A stretch of DNA of 64,000 bases from Brachypterus glaber. Taxonomy: Eukaryota > Arthropoda > Insecta > Coleoptera > Kateretidae. Both the position numbers and the translations under genes were made by a program. This document shows, piece by piece, positions 42,801 to 53,193 of this stretch; within the stretch, counting starts at the first letter, position 1; the number at the start of each line of letters is the position of its first letter. Where the stretch lies: contig OY294044.1 of NCBI GenBank assembly GCA_958510825.1, positions 86,722,895 through 86,786,894 on the forward strand. Reading direction: 5' to 3'. Below the pieces are notes generated by a model. That model worked only from the letters and a program-made list of their open reading frames with translations, ran no database searches and was not told the DNA's origin.

Positions 42801-45069
42801 CCTGACTACTAGTACTTTGAGGTCGGCAAATACAATGGTGTGGGAGGTAATACTTTAAATCAGCTCTAGGCTTTTCAACCAAAGACATGTGCCCCTGATT
42901 TATATAATCTAACATCACATCATTATATGAAGCTCTCAATTCTATATTACCGTCTAGGCGACGCTCTAATGACCACAAGCGACGCTTAGCTGCGTCATAA
43001 CTATTGCCAATGTCGGGATTTGGGATTTTAAATGGTAAAGCTACACTATATCGCCCTGTATGATCCCTGCTACATGATTGTTTAAAAATATTTTCACATT
43101 CTAAATCTTCTTCAGACCCCCTTACAGCGGAATGGGGGGGTTCTTCCAAAGTCCAAAATTTTTTCAGTGTTGAATCTATGGATTCTGCGACTGATAACAA
43201 ACTATAATTAAAATTGGCAATTTTTTCTAAATTAACTTTTCCCATTAATATCCACCCCAAGCTGGTATTTATGGCCGTTGGTTGATGCGTATCCCCTGAT
43301 ATCTTCCCATCTAATAATATTTCTGTAAATAATTGTGCCCCCAAAAGCATTTCTACCGGACCGGGCTGATTAAATAATGGATCCGCCAATTTTAAATTTT
43401 TTATATGTTCCAGATTTTCTAATGGGATTGTTGTTTGTGGCATTTCTGAACAAATTTTTGGTATAATTATCGCGTCTATAATCAAGGGACTATTGTTTTG
43501 AATTTTTGATTTAATATTACAAGTTGTTATACCGTTTGCCTTTACTGAAACTGCACCTAAACCTATTGTACTGCTATTTAATCTAGAACGTTTTAAACCT
43601 AACTTATTAACGCATGATTCTGTGATATAACAAGATTGTGATCCCGGATCACAGATTGCACGAATGGTGCAAGGATTTCCAAAACTATCTAAGATATCTA
43701 CCTGCGCTGTTGCTAATAAAACTGTACTATCTATTTTTGTATCGCTTGCCAACAAAGTTGTGTCTGTACTTGAGTTATCTACTTTACCGACTTTATTTTC
43801 GGGGTTTTTTTCCACGATTCTACTATTAAAACTACTAATTTTTGGATTCTGAAAATGCAATAACGTGTGATGAGGTCCTGAACATTCCCTACATTTAGAA
43901 CGTGATCTACACGCTCCAATTAAGTGGTAAGAACTTAAACAATTGAGACAAATTTTACTATTTCTAGCTACTGTGTACCTATCTTGCGGTGTTTTTTCTA
44001 AAAATGCGGGACAATTAATAATAAAATGTGCCTTTTGACACAAGCCACAACATTCGGTACGATTATTAGCACTAGTTAAAAATGAATTGACGTTAAGCCT
44101 GTTGCGATGCTGTTGAGTATGGGGTGCGGCATGACTATGGGGTGCGGCATGAACAGCTGTCTTTTTTGAGTCTACAGCCTCCAATGATTGACAATGTGCG
44201 GAAATGAAAATAATTAAAGCATCATATGAAGGAATTTCGCTAGAGTTTTGTTTATCTTCAAATTTAGTGCATAATGTTCTAGGAAGCTTTTCAAAAACTA
44301 AATCAAATAATAAATAACCCCATTCATTGGTTGGGAGCCCTAAATTATTTAATGCTGCCAAATTTTCTGACATGGTTGTTATGAGGTGACGCAGAGCTTT
44401 GGCGTTATCTTGAACTATATTAGGCAATGCTTTTATTTTACTATAATAAGTATCTGCTAAAAGGCGCTTATTTTCATATCTATCTATCAAATTTTGTAAC
44501 GCTACTGAGTAATTTGAGGCTATCAGTGGAAGGCTACGTACGATACTCAATGGCTCACCACTCAAACTGCTAATTAAGTAGTGATATTTTTCGACTTCAC
44601 TAAGGCTCACGTCCAAATGAATTAGCGACCTGAATACTCCTATAAAAGCGGCCCAATTTTCAACTTGGCCATTAAAATGTAACAAATTAATATCTGGCAG
44701 TTTTACTGCTCGTTTTGTACTAGATGAACTAGCCTGAGTGCTTCTATTGGACGATAGACCAAAAATGGTTTCATAAGTGACACATATTGCTATATATGTA
44801 TCTTCTGCTTTATTACGAGATGTTGTCTCATGTTTTATATCATCATCTATTGACCCAGAAAGAGCCACTTGCTTGGTGGAAATTAACTCTAAAATGTCCT
44901 CACTGAGCTTTTCTATTACTTTATAGCTTAATTCCGCCAAACTAAAACGAACTTTAAAATCGTGTTGCCTAGTGGTGTCGCTTAGAGCGATTTTACTGAG
45001 CGTTTTTAGCCGTTCTAATTTTTGCAATTCGAATTTTCTTTGATTAACTAAAGTGTGATACTGTTCCAT
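39889..45069 (-). CDS. gag-pol: BEL/Pao Gag-Pol polyprotein
   Basis: A 1726-residue frame that starts with MEQYHTLVNQRKFELQKLER. Domains in order: Gag with a DUF1759-type core (about 125-290, LPDINLLHFNGQVENWAAFI), then Cys/His knuckles (about 339-410, CCGLCQKAHFIINC and later pairs). The aspartic protease has CDPGSQSCYI with its Asp at 474. RT has YVDD at 880-883. A Pao-type A17/RNase H region follows (FDPLGWIAPS; CDSSERGYSGC). The integrase has a zinc region (HRDNLHPG...CVRC) and a catalytic core with Asp near 1434 (GCDFGG), Asp near 1500 (CDNGTNF) and Glu near 1541 (HMGGLWERA). The C-terminus is a DUF5641-type domain (about 1640-1715, GDLVLINGEPAPPLSWRMGR). The protease DPGS differs from the more common D(S/T)G. 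The length and domain set are complete and no stop is seen. Confidence 0.95.
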   Translation of the reverse strand: MEQYHTLVNQRKFELQKLERLKTLSKIALSDTTRQHDFKVRFSLAELSYKVIEKLSEDILELISTKQVALSGSIDDDIKHETTSRNKAEDTYIAICVTYETIFGLSSNRSTQASSSSTKRAVKLPDINLLHFNGQVENWAAFIGVFRSLIHLDVSLSEVEKYHYLISSLSGEPLSIVRSLPLIASNYSVALQNLIDRYENKRLLADTYYSKIKALPNIVQDNAKALRHLITTMSENLAALNNLGLPTNEWGYLLFDLVFEKLPRTLCTKFEDKQNSSEIPSYDALIIFISAHCQSLEAVDSKKTAVHAAPHSHAAPHTQQHRNRLNVNSFLTSANNRTECCGLCQKAHFIINCPAFLEKTPQDRYTVARNSKICLNCLSSYHLIGACRSRSKCRECSGPHHTLLHFQNPKISSFNSRIVEKNPENKVGKVDNSSTDTTLLASDTKIDSTVLLATAQVDILDSFGNPCTIRAICDPGSQSCYITESCVNKLGLKRSRLNSSTIGLGAVSVKANGITTCNIKSKIQNNSPLIIDAIIIPKICSEMPQTTIPLENLEHIKNLKLADPLFNQPGPVEMLLGAQLFTEILLDGKISGDTHQPTAINTSLGWILMGKVNLEKIANFNYSLLSVAESIDSTLKKFWTLEEPPHSAVRGSEEDLECENIFKQSCSRDHTGRYSVALPFKIPNPDIGNSYDAAKRRLWSLERRLDGNIELRASYNDVMLDYINQGHMSLVEKPRADLKYYLPHHCICRPQSTSSQVRIVFDASAKSTQGISLNDTLFVGQKLQKDICGILLNFRLHAVVLVADIKQMYRQIKIVESHRKYQGILWRFSQSEPIKEYMLNTVTFGESSSPWLALRTLHQLAEDEKADFPVASQVLEKDMYVDDVVTGCCDVESAISLQKDLSDLLRRGGFELHKWCSNVPSLMENLSENAQHSFSFDKDSFIKILGLYWHPKIDKFGYQVDINDKSPTKRNVLSQIARIFDPLGWIAPSIFIAKHLLQTIWTLGLSWDEQLPESLVKIWKQFQNELPLLASIQIDRFICNNPLDLIEIHAFCDSSERGYSGCVYFRIVGQSKDIKTYLIIAKSKVASLKKTSLPRLELQAAFLVSELVEYVLETYKNKINIKNIYAWSDSQVALAWIKSPPHRWKTFISNRVSFIQDRISPASWYFIRSKLNPADCATRGIMPSQLLNYSLWWAGPAFLTSVDLDLENTNSVLTNAFSEEIKAEEKRNIVLINLNNTHFLDNLLKKHSNLHKIKRILAYCFRFFNNLKSKVKCSENLSIKELNNAMRALVKHVQSSAFPDIIEKIKHNKICPKPFAKLTPFIDSNGLLRVGGRLVNSKLNYDKKFPFLLPRKHRFTFLLIEEVHRDNLHPGLQTCQYILTQNFWILSPKRAIREVLSRCVRCFRTNPKPLIPIMGNLPSPRISELKPFSHVGCDFGGNFFITMSKNRGVRSQKAYLCLFVCLATKAVHLELASDLTSECFLAALRRFIARRGKCLQIYCDNGTNFVGASRELATLLKNAAETETISFKFNPPSASHMGGLWERAIRSVKTHLSRIIGNQILSYEEFNTVLVRIEAILNSRPLSPMSSDPNDLSVLTAGHFLTLNPMTTLPEEDLSEVKMNRLTRWQLLQSLHQQFWKKFHHEYVHTLMQRNKWYKEGSRLKVGDLVLINGEPAPPLSWRMGRVTELHYGTDGVARSATLNTTLGSLKRPLVKLCPLPSAEAENGNI

Positions 45070-45600
45070 GATTACTAGTAAACACTCAAACTAGTTGCGT
45101 AAAATAAACTAAAAATTTCCTTTCAATTGGAGGAAAATTAATTTTCTTTGACGAAAATGCGTAAAAAAATAAGTTTGGAAATTGTCCAAGTCCGCCCCTG
45201 ACACAAAAAATAAAATAATTTTGCTAAATTTTATTTATTCCGTTGGAAAAATTCTAAAAATCGAAAATCTAAAAATTCCAAAAATCCCCGTCCGCCCCTT
45301 GCGCTATGCGAGAACGAGACAGCGTTATCGGTTTGTAAACACGTGTATTTTTTGTGCAACAAAAATTTGTGTTGTTTCTAGGTTTTTATGCGATTTATCT
45401 AATTGAATAAATTGATTTAATTGTTTAAACTGATGTTTAAAACTATGCTAACTATCTATACTAAACTATATTTGCGAATAACCCATGAAAATGTGCGAAA
45501 ATGCTATCTAAACTATCACGCGCGAAACTATCTATAAAATGCGTAATTTTTTCCCAAAAACACGAAAATACCTAATTTAAACCCTGCAAATTAATGAAAT

Positions 45601-45616
45601 CTGGCTCCGAAGACCA
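45601..45616 (-). promoter_or_regulatory. BEL primer-binding site
   Basis: Reading on the minus strand, TGGTCTTCGGAGCCAG abuts the 5' LTR directly. It begins with the TGG expected to pair with a tRNA CCA end. I could not assign the tRNA. Confidence 0.6.
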
Positions 45617-45997
45617 TATTTTTTGATGTTAATGAGTGGACCGTAATTAAATTTATTCTGTGCTGATTTCAAGAGGTAGGTTAAGGATTAAAATTATGGG
45701 ACTTACGATATTGGGATCTGCTGCGGTGTGTCCAGGCCTGGATGATTGTCTTCCTGGGTTTAGGTCGTTGAATGGTTTTGTAGGATTGGGATCTATAATT
45801 TATCCGTTGCGCACTAACTATATATTAAATTGCACCAATTTTTCCCCATTGCTCCAAAACCGCGTGTGTTTTCGGGCGATATCTTTTTCTTCTTCGCTCC
45901 GCTATGATTGCGCCTGCGCGAACCAACTGCCGATGCGAACGGAAGTTGTCGCGCGCGTAATTTTAAATTTAAAAACTATAAAACGTAAAACTGAACA
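45617..45997 (-). repeat. 5' LTR of the BEL element
   Basis: 381 bp, matching 39373-39753. The one difference noted is A instead of G at 45618, so on the coding strand the LTR ends TA rather than CA at the primer-site border. Confidence 0.92.
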
Positions 45998-46019
45998 GCC
46001 GTGGATAAAGTATAGTATG

Positions 46020-46430
46020 TCATGTTTTTGCAATTTGACAAAAATTTCCTGAAACTTTCCCTTCGTTTGGATAATTTATTATCGAGTTATCGTATTAACA
46101 AAAACGTGACATCAGACGTACAGACAGACGAACGGACAGACGGGCAGACAGAAGGACGGACAGACGGACGTACAGATGGACGGCCAGATGGACGGACAGA
46201 CGTACGGACAGACGTACGGACAGACGGACGGACAGACGGACGGACAGACGGACGGACAGGTGGACGGCCAGACGGGCGGATAAACATACGGACAGACGGA
46301 ATACAGACTGACGGACAGACGGACGAATATGCGGACATTTTCAAATTTACTTATTTTTTCATGAAACAAAGTCCAAGAATTTTTTGACGATTTTAAAAAA
46401 TTCAAAACTACCGTATTATACTCTTCTAGC
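46020..46430. repeat. Minisatellite of GACGGACA-type units in a dispersed repeat
   Basis: From about 46108 to 46336, nearly every 8-12 bp repeats GACGGACAGACG-type words. The left flank has CGAGTTATCGTATTA. The right flank has CGGACATTTTCAAATTTACT and CTACCGTATTATACTCTTCT, as in the member at 27290-27475. Long open frames on both strands here are low-complexity artefacts. Confidence 0.85.
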
Positions 46431-49013
46431 ACCAGAGTACAATAATTACAGCTTTGTGAGAATCGGTCTTTTTTTTGTTAAAGACCAAAATCAAGACTTG
46501 TGTTTCTTGTATCTAAATAGTATTTCGTCAGATCAGGCTCTTATAACATTAAAAAAAGTTGAATGTTTGTCTGAGAAATAGAAAATGGATAGAATCGGAT
46601 TTCATTCTGGAATTTTAAGCTCTTAAAGCACCACTTTTTTTCAGAAAATTGGTTAATATTTCACCAATTTTTTTCTTCATTTTTAGTATACACTGAAGAG
46701 CAATAACAAGTAATGTTGAAAAAATTAAAAAAAAAAGTTTATTTTCTACAATATAAGTAATAAAAAGTCCGCCCGAGTTAACTCGGGTAAGCGGAAAAGA
46801 GTCAACCTACTTTTAACGAGTTAACTTGGACAAGTGCATTAGGGATTAAAAGCAGTGACAAAATTTGGCTCATTTATTTTTTTATGAGTTTCTTGCTTCA
46901 CTGCCTCATTATGAGGCCCTCAAAGTACCCTGTGCATTGATAATTTGTTACCATATTAAACATCAGAACATAAATTACAGTTTTAAAGTAAATAAACTTT
47001 AAAACTATATTTCACTAATGGGTCATGTCGTCGCTGTTATAACGTTATTGCAAGGAATCACTTGGAACATGAAAAAAATTAAAAAAATTTTTTTTCAAAA
47101 CATATTTCCGAGGGGCATGTCACACTTTATTTGCAGGAGGAAATATCGCCTTTTACATTGATCAGTATCGTGCATATCGCCTCGAGATCGCCCGATATCG
47201 CCTCGATATCTCTCCCGATACAGCCTCATATCGCCTCTCGAAGGGACGAAATGCTGCCCCGTGATTTACCCCTCGCATATTTCTTTTCTCGAAAAAAGAA
47301 TAATTTTTTGGGATTTTTTTTTTAATCTTTTTTTTTTTTAGTGAAACATATTCTTGATCTGAGTTTTGGTAATAAATTAAGTTTCTTGGGGTTCTAATAT
47401 ACACTAATTGTAAATTTGAACCCTAAGCAACTTTAATTATTACCAAAGCTCAGATCGAGAATGATTCAAATTTATTATTTATGCTCTAACAAATTTTCAG
47501 TCTGGGCCTGTACCGAGATAATATTAAAATAATTTCGAATTTTTACTTTCCTGAAAAAAAGATTTATTTTTGCCTAAATAATCTTATTTTCTTAGTTAAA
47601 ATTGATGTGATACGTCATAATTTCTGGATCTTTATTGACATTCAGGGCATACTCTTTTAGAGCCAATATCATCAGACTACAATATGAAAAATGCATAAAT
47701 GCATAAATTAACTTTAAGTTCATATTAAATGTGTGAAATTTCACAACTTTTAAGTTTGTTGAAAAACAAAATAATAAAACCGCTGCATGGCGTTAGTTTT
47801 AAAGGGCTTGTGTGAATAAGATACATAAACCACATTTATATTTTAAGAAAACCGACTCTTGGCGGTTTTGGTGAAATCCCAAACTCAGGTGTTATTTTCC
47901 TTAGGGACTATTTCAATAAATAATTTTGGTATCATGTCAAAATAAAAAGGAAATATTTTCTTTTTACCCGACCACAGCAACACGGAAACAGGGTTATGTT
48001 TAGTCGCCTCTAGACCCAATTTTCACGATAGAAGCATGCTAGCATCAACAGATTCGTCTTAATCACGCGAGTAACATGGGCTATATAAAATTCCATGTTT
48101 CGGCTATACTGATCATCATTATCATCAGGAATTTAACGGAAAATCAAGAAAATTTATTGACTTTTATAATAAATTTGGTCAATATTAAATTTAAAAATGA
48201 TAATTAATCCGCCCACATTTCCGCTTTTTTATATAAAATTTAAAGTCTCGACAATATTGATCGCTATGACCAGGAATTTAATTTATTATGCGTTCGGTTT
48301 CATCAGAAATTTAATTTATTATGAGTTCAGTATCAGAACATACGTATTTTTAAAAATGGCTTTTGACTCATAAACGTTTTTTGTTTTTTTTATTTTCTTT
48401 AAAAAATAATTAGCTTATGTGGCTAAAGAATTAGCGTATGACTTTCTTTATGTAACACTATCTATCCATCTCGATTTGTTTGAAAATCTGGAGTATGTTC
48501 CTTATTTCCCCGAGCACTTTATTTTACCTTTTCCATGTTTGGTTTAATATTTTTATGCAAGAGAATATTTTTGTATAATATGGAAAAATAGTTTCTCACC
48601 CAGCAATATGTCTACTTGATCTTGACCCATAAATATTTTTCAACAGCTATTGTATCTTAAGGCCAGTAGTTTAGAAGGCAAGGTGTCCAAAACCGGTCGG
48701 TTGATTTAATAATGGGTTCATTCTTAACCCTATATACATTACTAAGTTTTGATTTCTCGTTTATAAAAAAATCTTTTTTTGTTAAGTTTAAAAAAATCAA
48801 TAATTTATTTCAAGTTCAATTATTATCAATTAGTAATTATGTCTTTCATAAGTTTTAGTATTTTAAATAATCAGAATAAATATCTACTTACCATCTCTCA
48901 TTTAAGTTTCTTTAAAACTTGATACAAAGAATTTTATTATTAAAACCAAGCACTGTTTCATTATTCAAATTTAAAAAAAAAAACATTTAGTTTAGTTTAT
49001 TTTAGTTTATTCG
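46431..49013. other. Intronic sequence without a recognised gene; one hairpin and a short repeat
   Basis: A TATCGCCTCG-like word is repeated at 47175-47238. A 130-bp hairpin lies at 47341-47470: CTTGATCTGAGTTTTGGTAA against TTACCAAAGCTCAGATCGAG. The rest shows nothing I can assign. Confidence 0.55.
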
Positions 49014-49466
49014 TTTATCCAACACCTTCACAGAAACACTTGTTTTGAGCACTATTTTAAATGTCAAAAGGGAGTTTTTTTCCACTAGTGACTAAAAAAT
49101 TTTTCACCTACTCTTTTACGTACAGCTTTTGATCTCACCCAAAATTAGTTACATACCCTAATAATTAAGTATTATAACTATGCTATAAATAGAAGCACGT
49201 TAACTAAACCATAAAAATTAAAGAAAACCCCAAATTATTCTTTAGTTTTTGAACAAAATACTGTTTTTATTAAAAATTCTGTCATCACCGCGTCCATTTT
49301 GACGTTTGTAAGAAATGTAAAACTAGCAATTGTTTATTTTTAATAGGCATACTTAGGCCATGGCTACCTATTATTTTAGTATTAAGAAAACATAATCTTA
49401 ATATTTTTGACATAATTTTTCGCAAAATTATAGATTTTTATTTAAAAATAAAAGGTGTTGGATAAA
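49014..49466. mobile_element. Small TIR element
   Basis: TTTATCCAACACCTT at the left and AAAGGTGTTGGATAAA at the right, about 450 bp apart. The interior is AT-rich and non-coding. Confidence 0.6.
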
Positions 49467-50157
49467 ATTAAATTCTCAACTCGTGTATTAAGTGATTTTA
49501 TCCACTTAATACACTTGTCAAGAAAATAACTATTAAGTGCTTGCGGATATTATATACAAACTTTTGAGCCACTTGATCTGAATATTACGAACTTATTTTA
49601 ATTTTTTTTCTTTTATGTGTAAAAGAAAATATTAAAAAGTTGATAAATTACTTTTAAAAAAGTTTAGGACCAATATTTGAAATGGTCTATTTGTAAGTAT
49701 TCAAAATATTTGAGTTCACGTATTTGTTTTTTTCGTTTAAAAGTTATCCTGCTTTCAGACTATAGTTTTAATTAATTCTCTAAAGTTTTAATTAATACTA
49801 ATTAATACTAAATAGTTTAAATTAATACACACGAGTAAAGACAGGGTATCAATTTTCCCAGGAAAACATGAAATTTTAGATTAAACATGAAAAACTGTCC
49901 TATTTTTCAGTATTTTTTAAATAAATAAACCAACTCTTATTATTCTATTCTAAATCCTAATTTCTAATTAGAGATGATGTATAAATAAAGTGTAAAATTT
50001 TCAAAATGGATTTGATAACTCTGAAAATAATATTTTTTCGAAAAATCCCTCGGATAAGTTTATTTTTATTTTGAGGTTTTTAGATTTTCTTCACAAAAGT
50101 GACGCGCAACAATCTGCCGTCAAGAGGCACCATTTTTAAAAGATAAAATAGGTGATA

Positions 50158-50877
50158 TCAAGTTATTTGAAAGTTTTTTTTTTTAACTCTGCTTTCAACA
50201 GTACTTTGTTTTTGAAAATCGGATCAGCTTTTCTCGAGTTACTCTTTAAATTTCGAAACATCGTATCCCGTATATGATAAATGATAACAAACTTCAATTA
50301 ACTATTCCAATTATTTTATAAGTTACCTTATATTCGAGTAATCAATTGGAGTTTGTATAAGTTAAAATCATGTACAAAGTTGAAGGAATATAAAATAATT
50401 TTTTCAGATTAGATGTTTCGAAATTTACCGGGCGATATTTCTTCCAAATTGACATTGACATTATTTTTATAATCAAAAGCATTTCTGGTTGTCAATTTTG
50501 TTTTTCCAAAAATATGAAAATCAACGAAATTAAAGCCGATTTTTTGTGGAGCAGCGGTTACTAACCAAGTTAGGGGAATATGTATTTCTATCTTTTTTTT
50601 AGCTCATCAATTAAACAGAGAAAGAGATACATACAGGTAAACCGGCGTTACCCCAAAAAATTGACTTAAGAAAAATAAAACGTCAAAAATATTAAAAACT
50701 CATATGGACATGAGTCAAATATCGTTCTCACGAGAGCCGAAGTTTATTAAAGATATCAATTTGAACAAACTAAATGTTGAATAACTTGAGACCTGCTGAT
50801 TCAATTTTCAAAAACAAAACAATTTTTAAACCAGAATCAAAAAAGTCTTCAAATGAGATATTACTTGACATATTGAC
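50158..50877. mobile_element. Large imperfect inverted repeat
   Basis: AAGTTATTTGAAAG and TTTGTTTTTGAAAATCGGAT at 50160-50225 are mirrored by GCTGATTCAATTTTCAAAAA and later by TCTTCAAATGAGATATTACT near 50796-50872. A smaller inverted pair sits inside (AAATTTCGAAACATC at 50251 and GATGTTTCGAAATTT at 50411). Possibly two nested elements. Confidence 0.5.
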
Positions 50878-51067
50878 TATTTAAAGTTCTAAGGATAGCA
50901 CGCCTTGACCACAGAAGATTATAAAGTCACTCAAAGTAAAATCAAAACATGTCAAAAAACGGTCAAAATAAAAATCGAGATTTTTTTAAAAATATCATTT
51001 TTAGAGTTATTGAATTTATTCATTTTGAAAATTGTCCACTGAATAATAAATAAATAACTTAACAAAC

Positions 51068-51647
51068 CTCGTATGCTATCAATATGTTTCTCGTACTGCG
51101 ACTTGCTTCTGTTATACTGGATCTTGTTAGAATTATGTCCTGTGGGTTGAAAACTTTGAGTCCTGTACTCATTATACCACTCCGAACTAGAACTTGTCAC
51201 TCTACTACTATTACTATTATCATCCCACTCCTCTCGATCCCTACTAGGGGTTCTCCTCAAAGCAAAACTCTCCTCAAATAGTCTCTCCCGACTTGGAGAT
51301 CTTCTATCTACTTCATCTTCTGAGATAAATTCTCTACTTGGTGTTCTATTTAAAGAATCAGGCGTTCTTCTATGTACATCTTCATGGCTTCTTCTGAGGC
51401 TTTCATGGGACGTTTTCGTAGAAGAAAATTGGCTGGACGTTGATGCTATGTTGCCGGTGGAAGTTGATTGTGTCATATAAGCAGAATCTAAGAGCAATTC
51501 CTCAGAAGGTGTTCTGCTAGACGAAAGTTTTTGCATGGAACTTGAAGTAACGTGGCGAATTGTTTTTCTTACGGTTACAGTTTCAAATTTTACGGATTTT
51601 ACTCCCGATTCCAAATCACCTTCGTGTGTTGTGGTGGTGTATGTTTC
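51068..51647 (-). CDS. Ser/Thr/Arg-rich upstream exon, probably of the nesprin gene
   Basis: An acceptor (ATATTACAG, ending at 51648) opens a 580-bp exon that closes at a GTTTGT donor (51067-51062). It starts in phase 0 and ends in phase 1. The translation begins ETYTTTTHEGDLESGVKSVK. It continues with FETVTVRKTIRHVTSSS and several SRTPS-, RRTPS- and RSPSRERL-type repeats, ending SKSQYEKHIDSIR. No globular domain is visible. It looks like a disordered, phosphorylation-prone segment with repeated (R)(T/S)PS(R/E) words. Being on the same strand and upstream of the CH exons, it would encode sequence before the actin-binding domain. Its phase-1 end cannot join the phase-0 exon at 1558-1653 directly, so an exon between them is missing, or this belongs to another transcript. 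Confidence 0.8.
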
Positions 51648-51713
51648 CTGTAATATTTTTTAATTATTTTTTATTTTCATTTTTTTTTCTGAATGCTATG
51701 ACTTTTTGATTAC

Positions 51714-51734
51714 CTGTAGGATTATTTTTGACAT
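51714..51734 (-). CDS. Possible first coding segment of the upstream exon pair
   Basis: ATG at 51734-51732 opens seven codons (MSKIILQ) that end exactly at a GTAATC donor (51713-51708). A 66-bp GT-AG intron follows, and the frame continues in phase 0 with ETYTTTT of the next exon. The upstream limit of this exon is not defined, and the frame stays open for at least about ten codons before the ATG, so it could also be an internal exon. Confidence 0.4.
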
Positions 51735-53067
51735 ATAGATGTAACCGGTTTTAATGTATAACTTAAAGACCAAGAAAGTTAGGTAAAAATATTTCAATAT
51801 CTTTACAAAACCACAAGCTGAAAAAAACTTAATTTCATAATTTAATCATGAAAATTAACGAATGATAATTATCATAATTAATATAAGTTGAGTAGTAAGG
51901 TCGGTACTAACTACAGTACATTACCGCACCCTACCCCTACCCTATTGTAGGGTAGTTTAAGTGAAAAAAACCAAAAATTGTGTTCATTATATCTGACATA
52001 ATGTTTATATTATAAAGTGTCAGCTAGTAACAGCAGCATTTTAAAAAGAAAATTAAAATAAACACAGGAAAGCTGTAATTAAGTTCTACTTGCTTTTTTC
52101 TCGGTGCATAATAATAAATATTTTAAGTGTTGCAAAATCAAACGGTATACCATATAGTTTATATACCGTAAGTATTTATTAATACCAATTATTATCAATC
52201 ATATGTACTGATAAGCATTCCGTAAAGGCTTCTGGTTAGATTAACTGGTAAAATATATACTCTTAAAACTGGTTGAGATAGGTTATTATAAAACGTGATA
52301 TTCAGGTATCTCATATATTAAGCAAACCGGAAAGATGCTCTACGTTAAGTAGTATCCTCTTCACAGCCGATAATATACTTGCGTTTTCTTTCGATAAACA
52401 TGCATACTTCCAAAATATGTTTTTATTCGATTGTTTCTAAAAGCGATACTTTAAGTTCATGTTTTACGGGCGAAAAGTTGAACTTTATAGCCCTAGGGCT
52501 AAAAAGTTTTTTTCGTCCGCTAACTAAGACTTGTAATTTTTTAGCTTTTTAAAAGAAGATGCTTTACCTTTACTGTAATATTTATAAAGAAATATGACCT
52601 TTTGGTCTTGAACTGTTTTTTTTTGACCAAATACAGTTATTATAATCATTTCATAGAAAATAAATTATTTTTCTATAACATAACCTCAAAATATATGTTA
52701 ACTGATTAATCTGTATTTATACTAAAATAAATTAAAAACACAAAATTTCAATTGTAAAATCAATATTTATAATATACATAGGACGGTTTCAGAAGTATTA
52801 TTTTTTTTATAACAGACACGTTTTAACAGAAATTAATTAATTAATCACCAAGCTATAGCTTTTTTAATTTGAAAATGAAACCGCACGCAAAAGAAACGAT
52901 TCAATTGTTTTTTTAGCGATTTGTTTGGATAGCAATTTGTCATGGATAACTGGATAAGTAATAAGACATTAAAAAGAAATATTTTTTGCAATTTAAAATT
53001 AAGTATATTTCTCGGTATATTTTAATAATTTATTATAATTAGTAACAATACAATAAAAAATATTGTA
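51735..53067. other. No recognised gene
   Basis: AT-rich sequence upstream of the exon pair. Promoter elements of the host gene could lie here, but I saw nothing specific. Confidence 0.4.
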
Positions 53068-53193
53068 TAATACACGGGCAAAAAGTTTCGATTTCGTAGG
53101 TTTATTAACCTCGGGCCGGCCCCATCGGCCGGCCGGCCCTCGGCTTCTAAAAACCTACTCAATCGTAATACTTAACTTTTCGCCCTTGTATTA
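53068..53193. repeat. GC-cored hairpin, 126 bp
   Basis: TAATACACGGGCAAAAAG and TCGTAGGTTT pair with AAACCTAC and CTTTTCGCCCTTGTATTA-like sequence. The centre is a GGGCCGGCC/GGCCGGCCGGCCC palindrome, strikingly GC-rich in this AT-rich region. Probably a small MITE. Confidence 0.8.

Larger units (their letters stand above)
39373..45997 (-). mobile_element. Intact-looking BEL/Pao LTR retrotransposon
   Basis: A 6625-bp element on the minus strand with 381-bp LTRs, one uninterrupted 1726-codon gag-pol and a perfect 5-bp target duplication GCCGT (39368-39372 and 45998-46002). The LTRs are identical by eye except for one base at the inner end of the 5' LTR (45618), so insertion was very recent. Its orientation is the same as that of the host gene. 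It is a plausible active copy, although expression cannot be judged here. Confidence 0.95.

Noticed and set aside
40592..43852. Plus-strand open frames within the BEL element
   Set aside because: They are opposite-strand shadows of the intact gag-pol frame.
46022..46432. Long frames on both strands rich in TDGRTDG or RPSVRPSV
   Set aside because: Low-complexity translation of the GACGGACA minisatellite.
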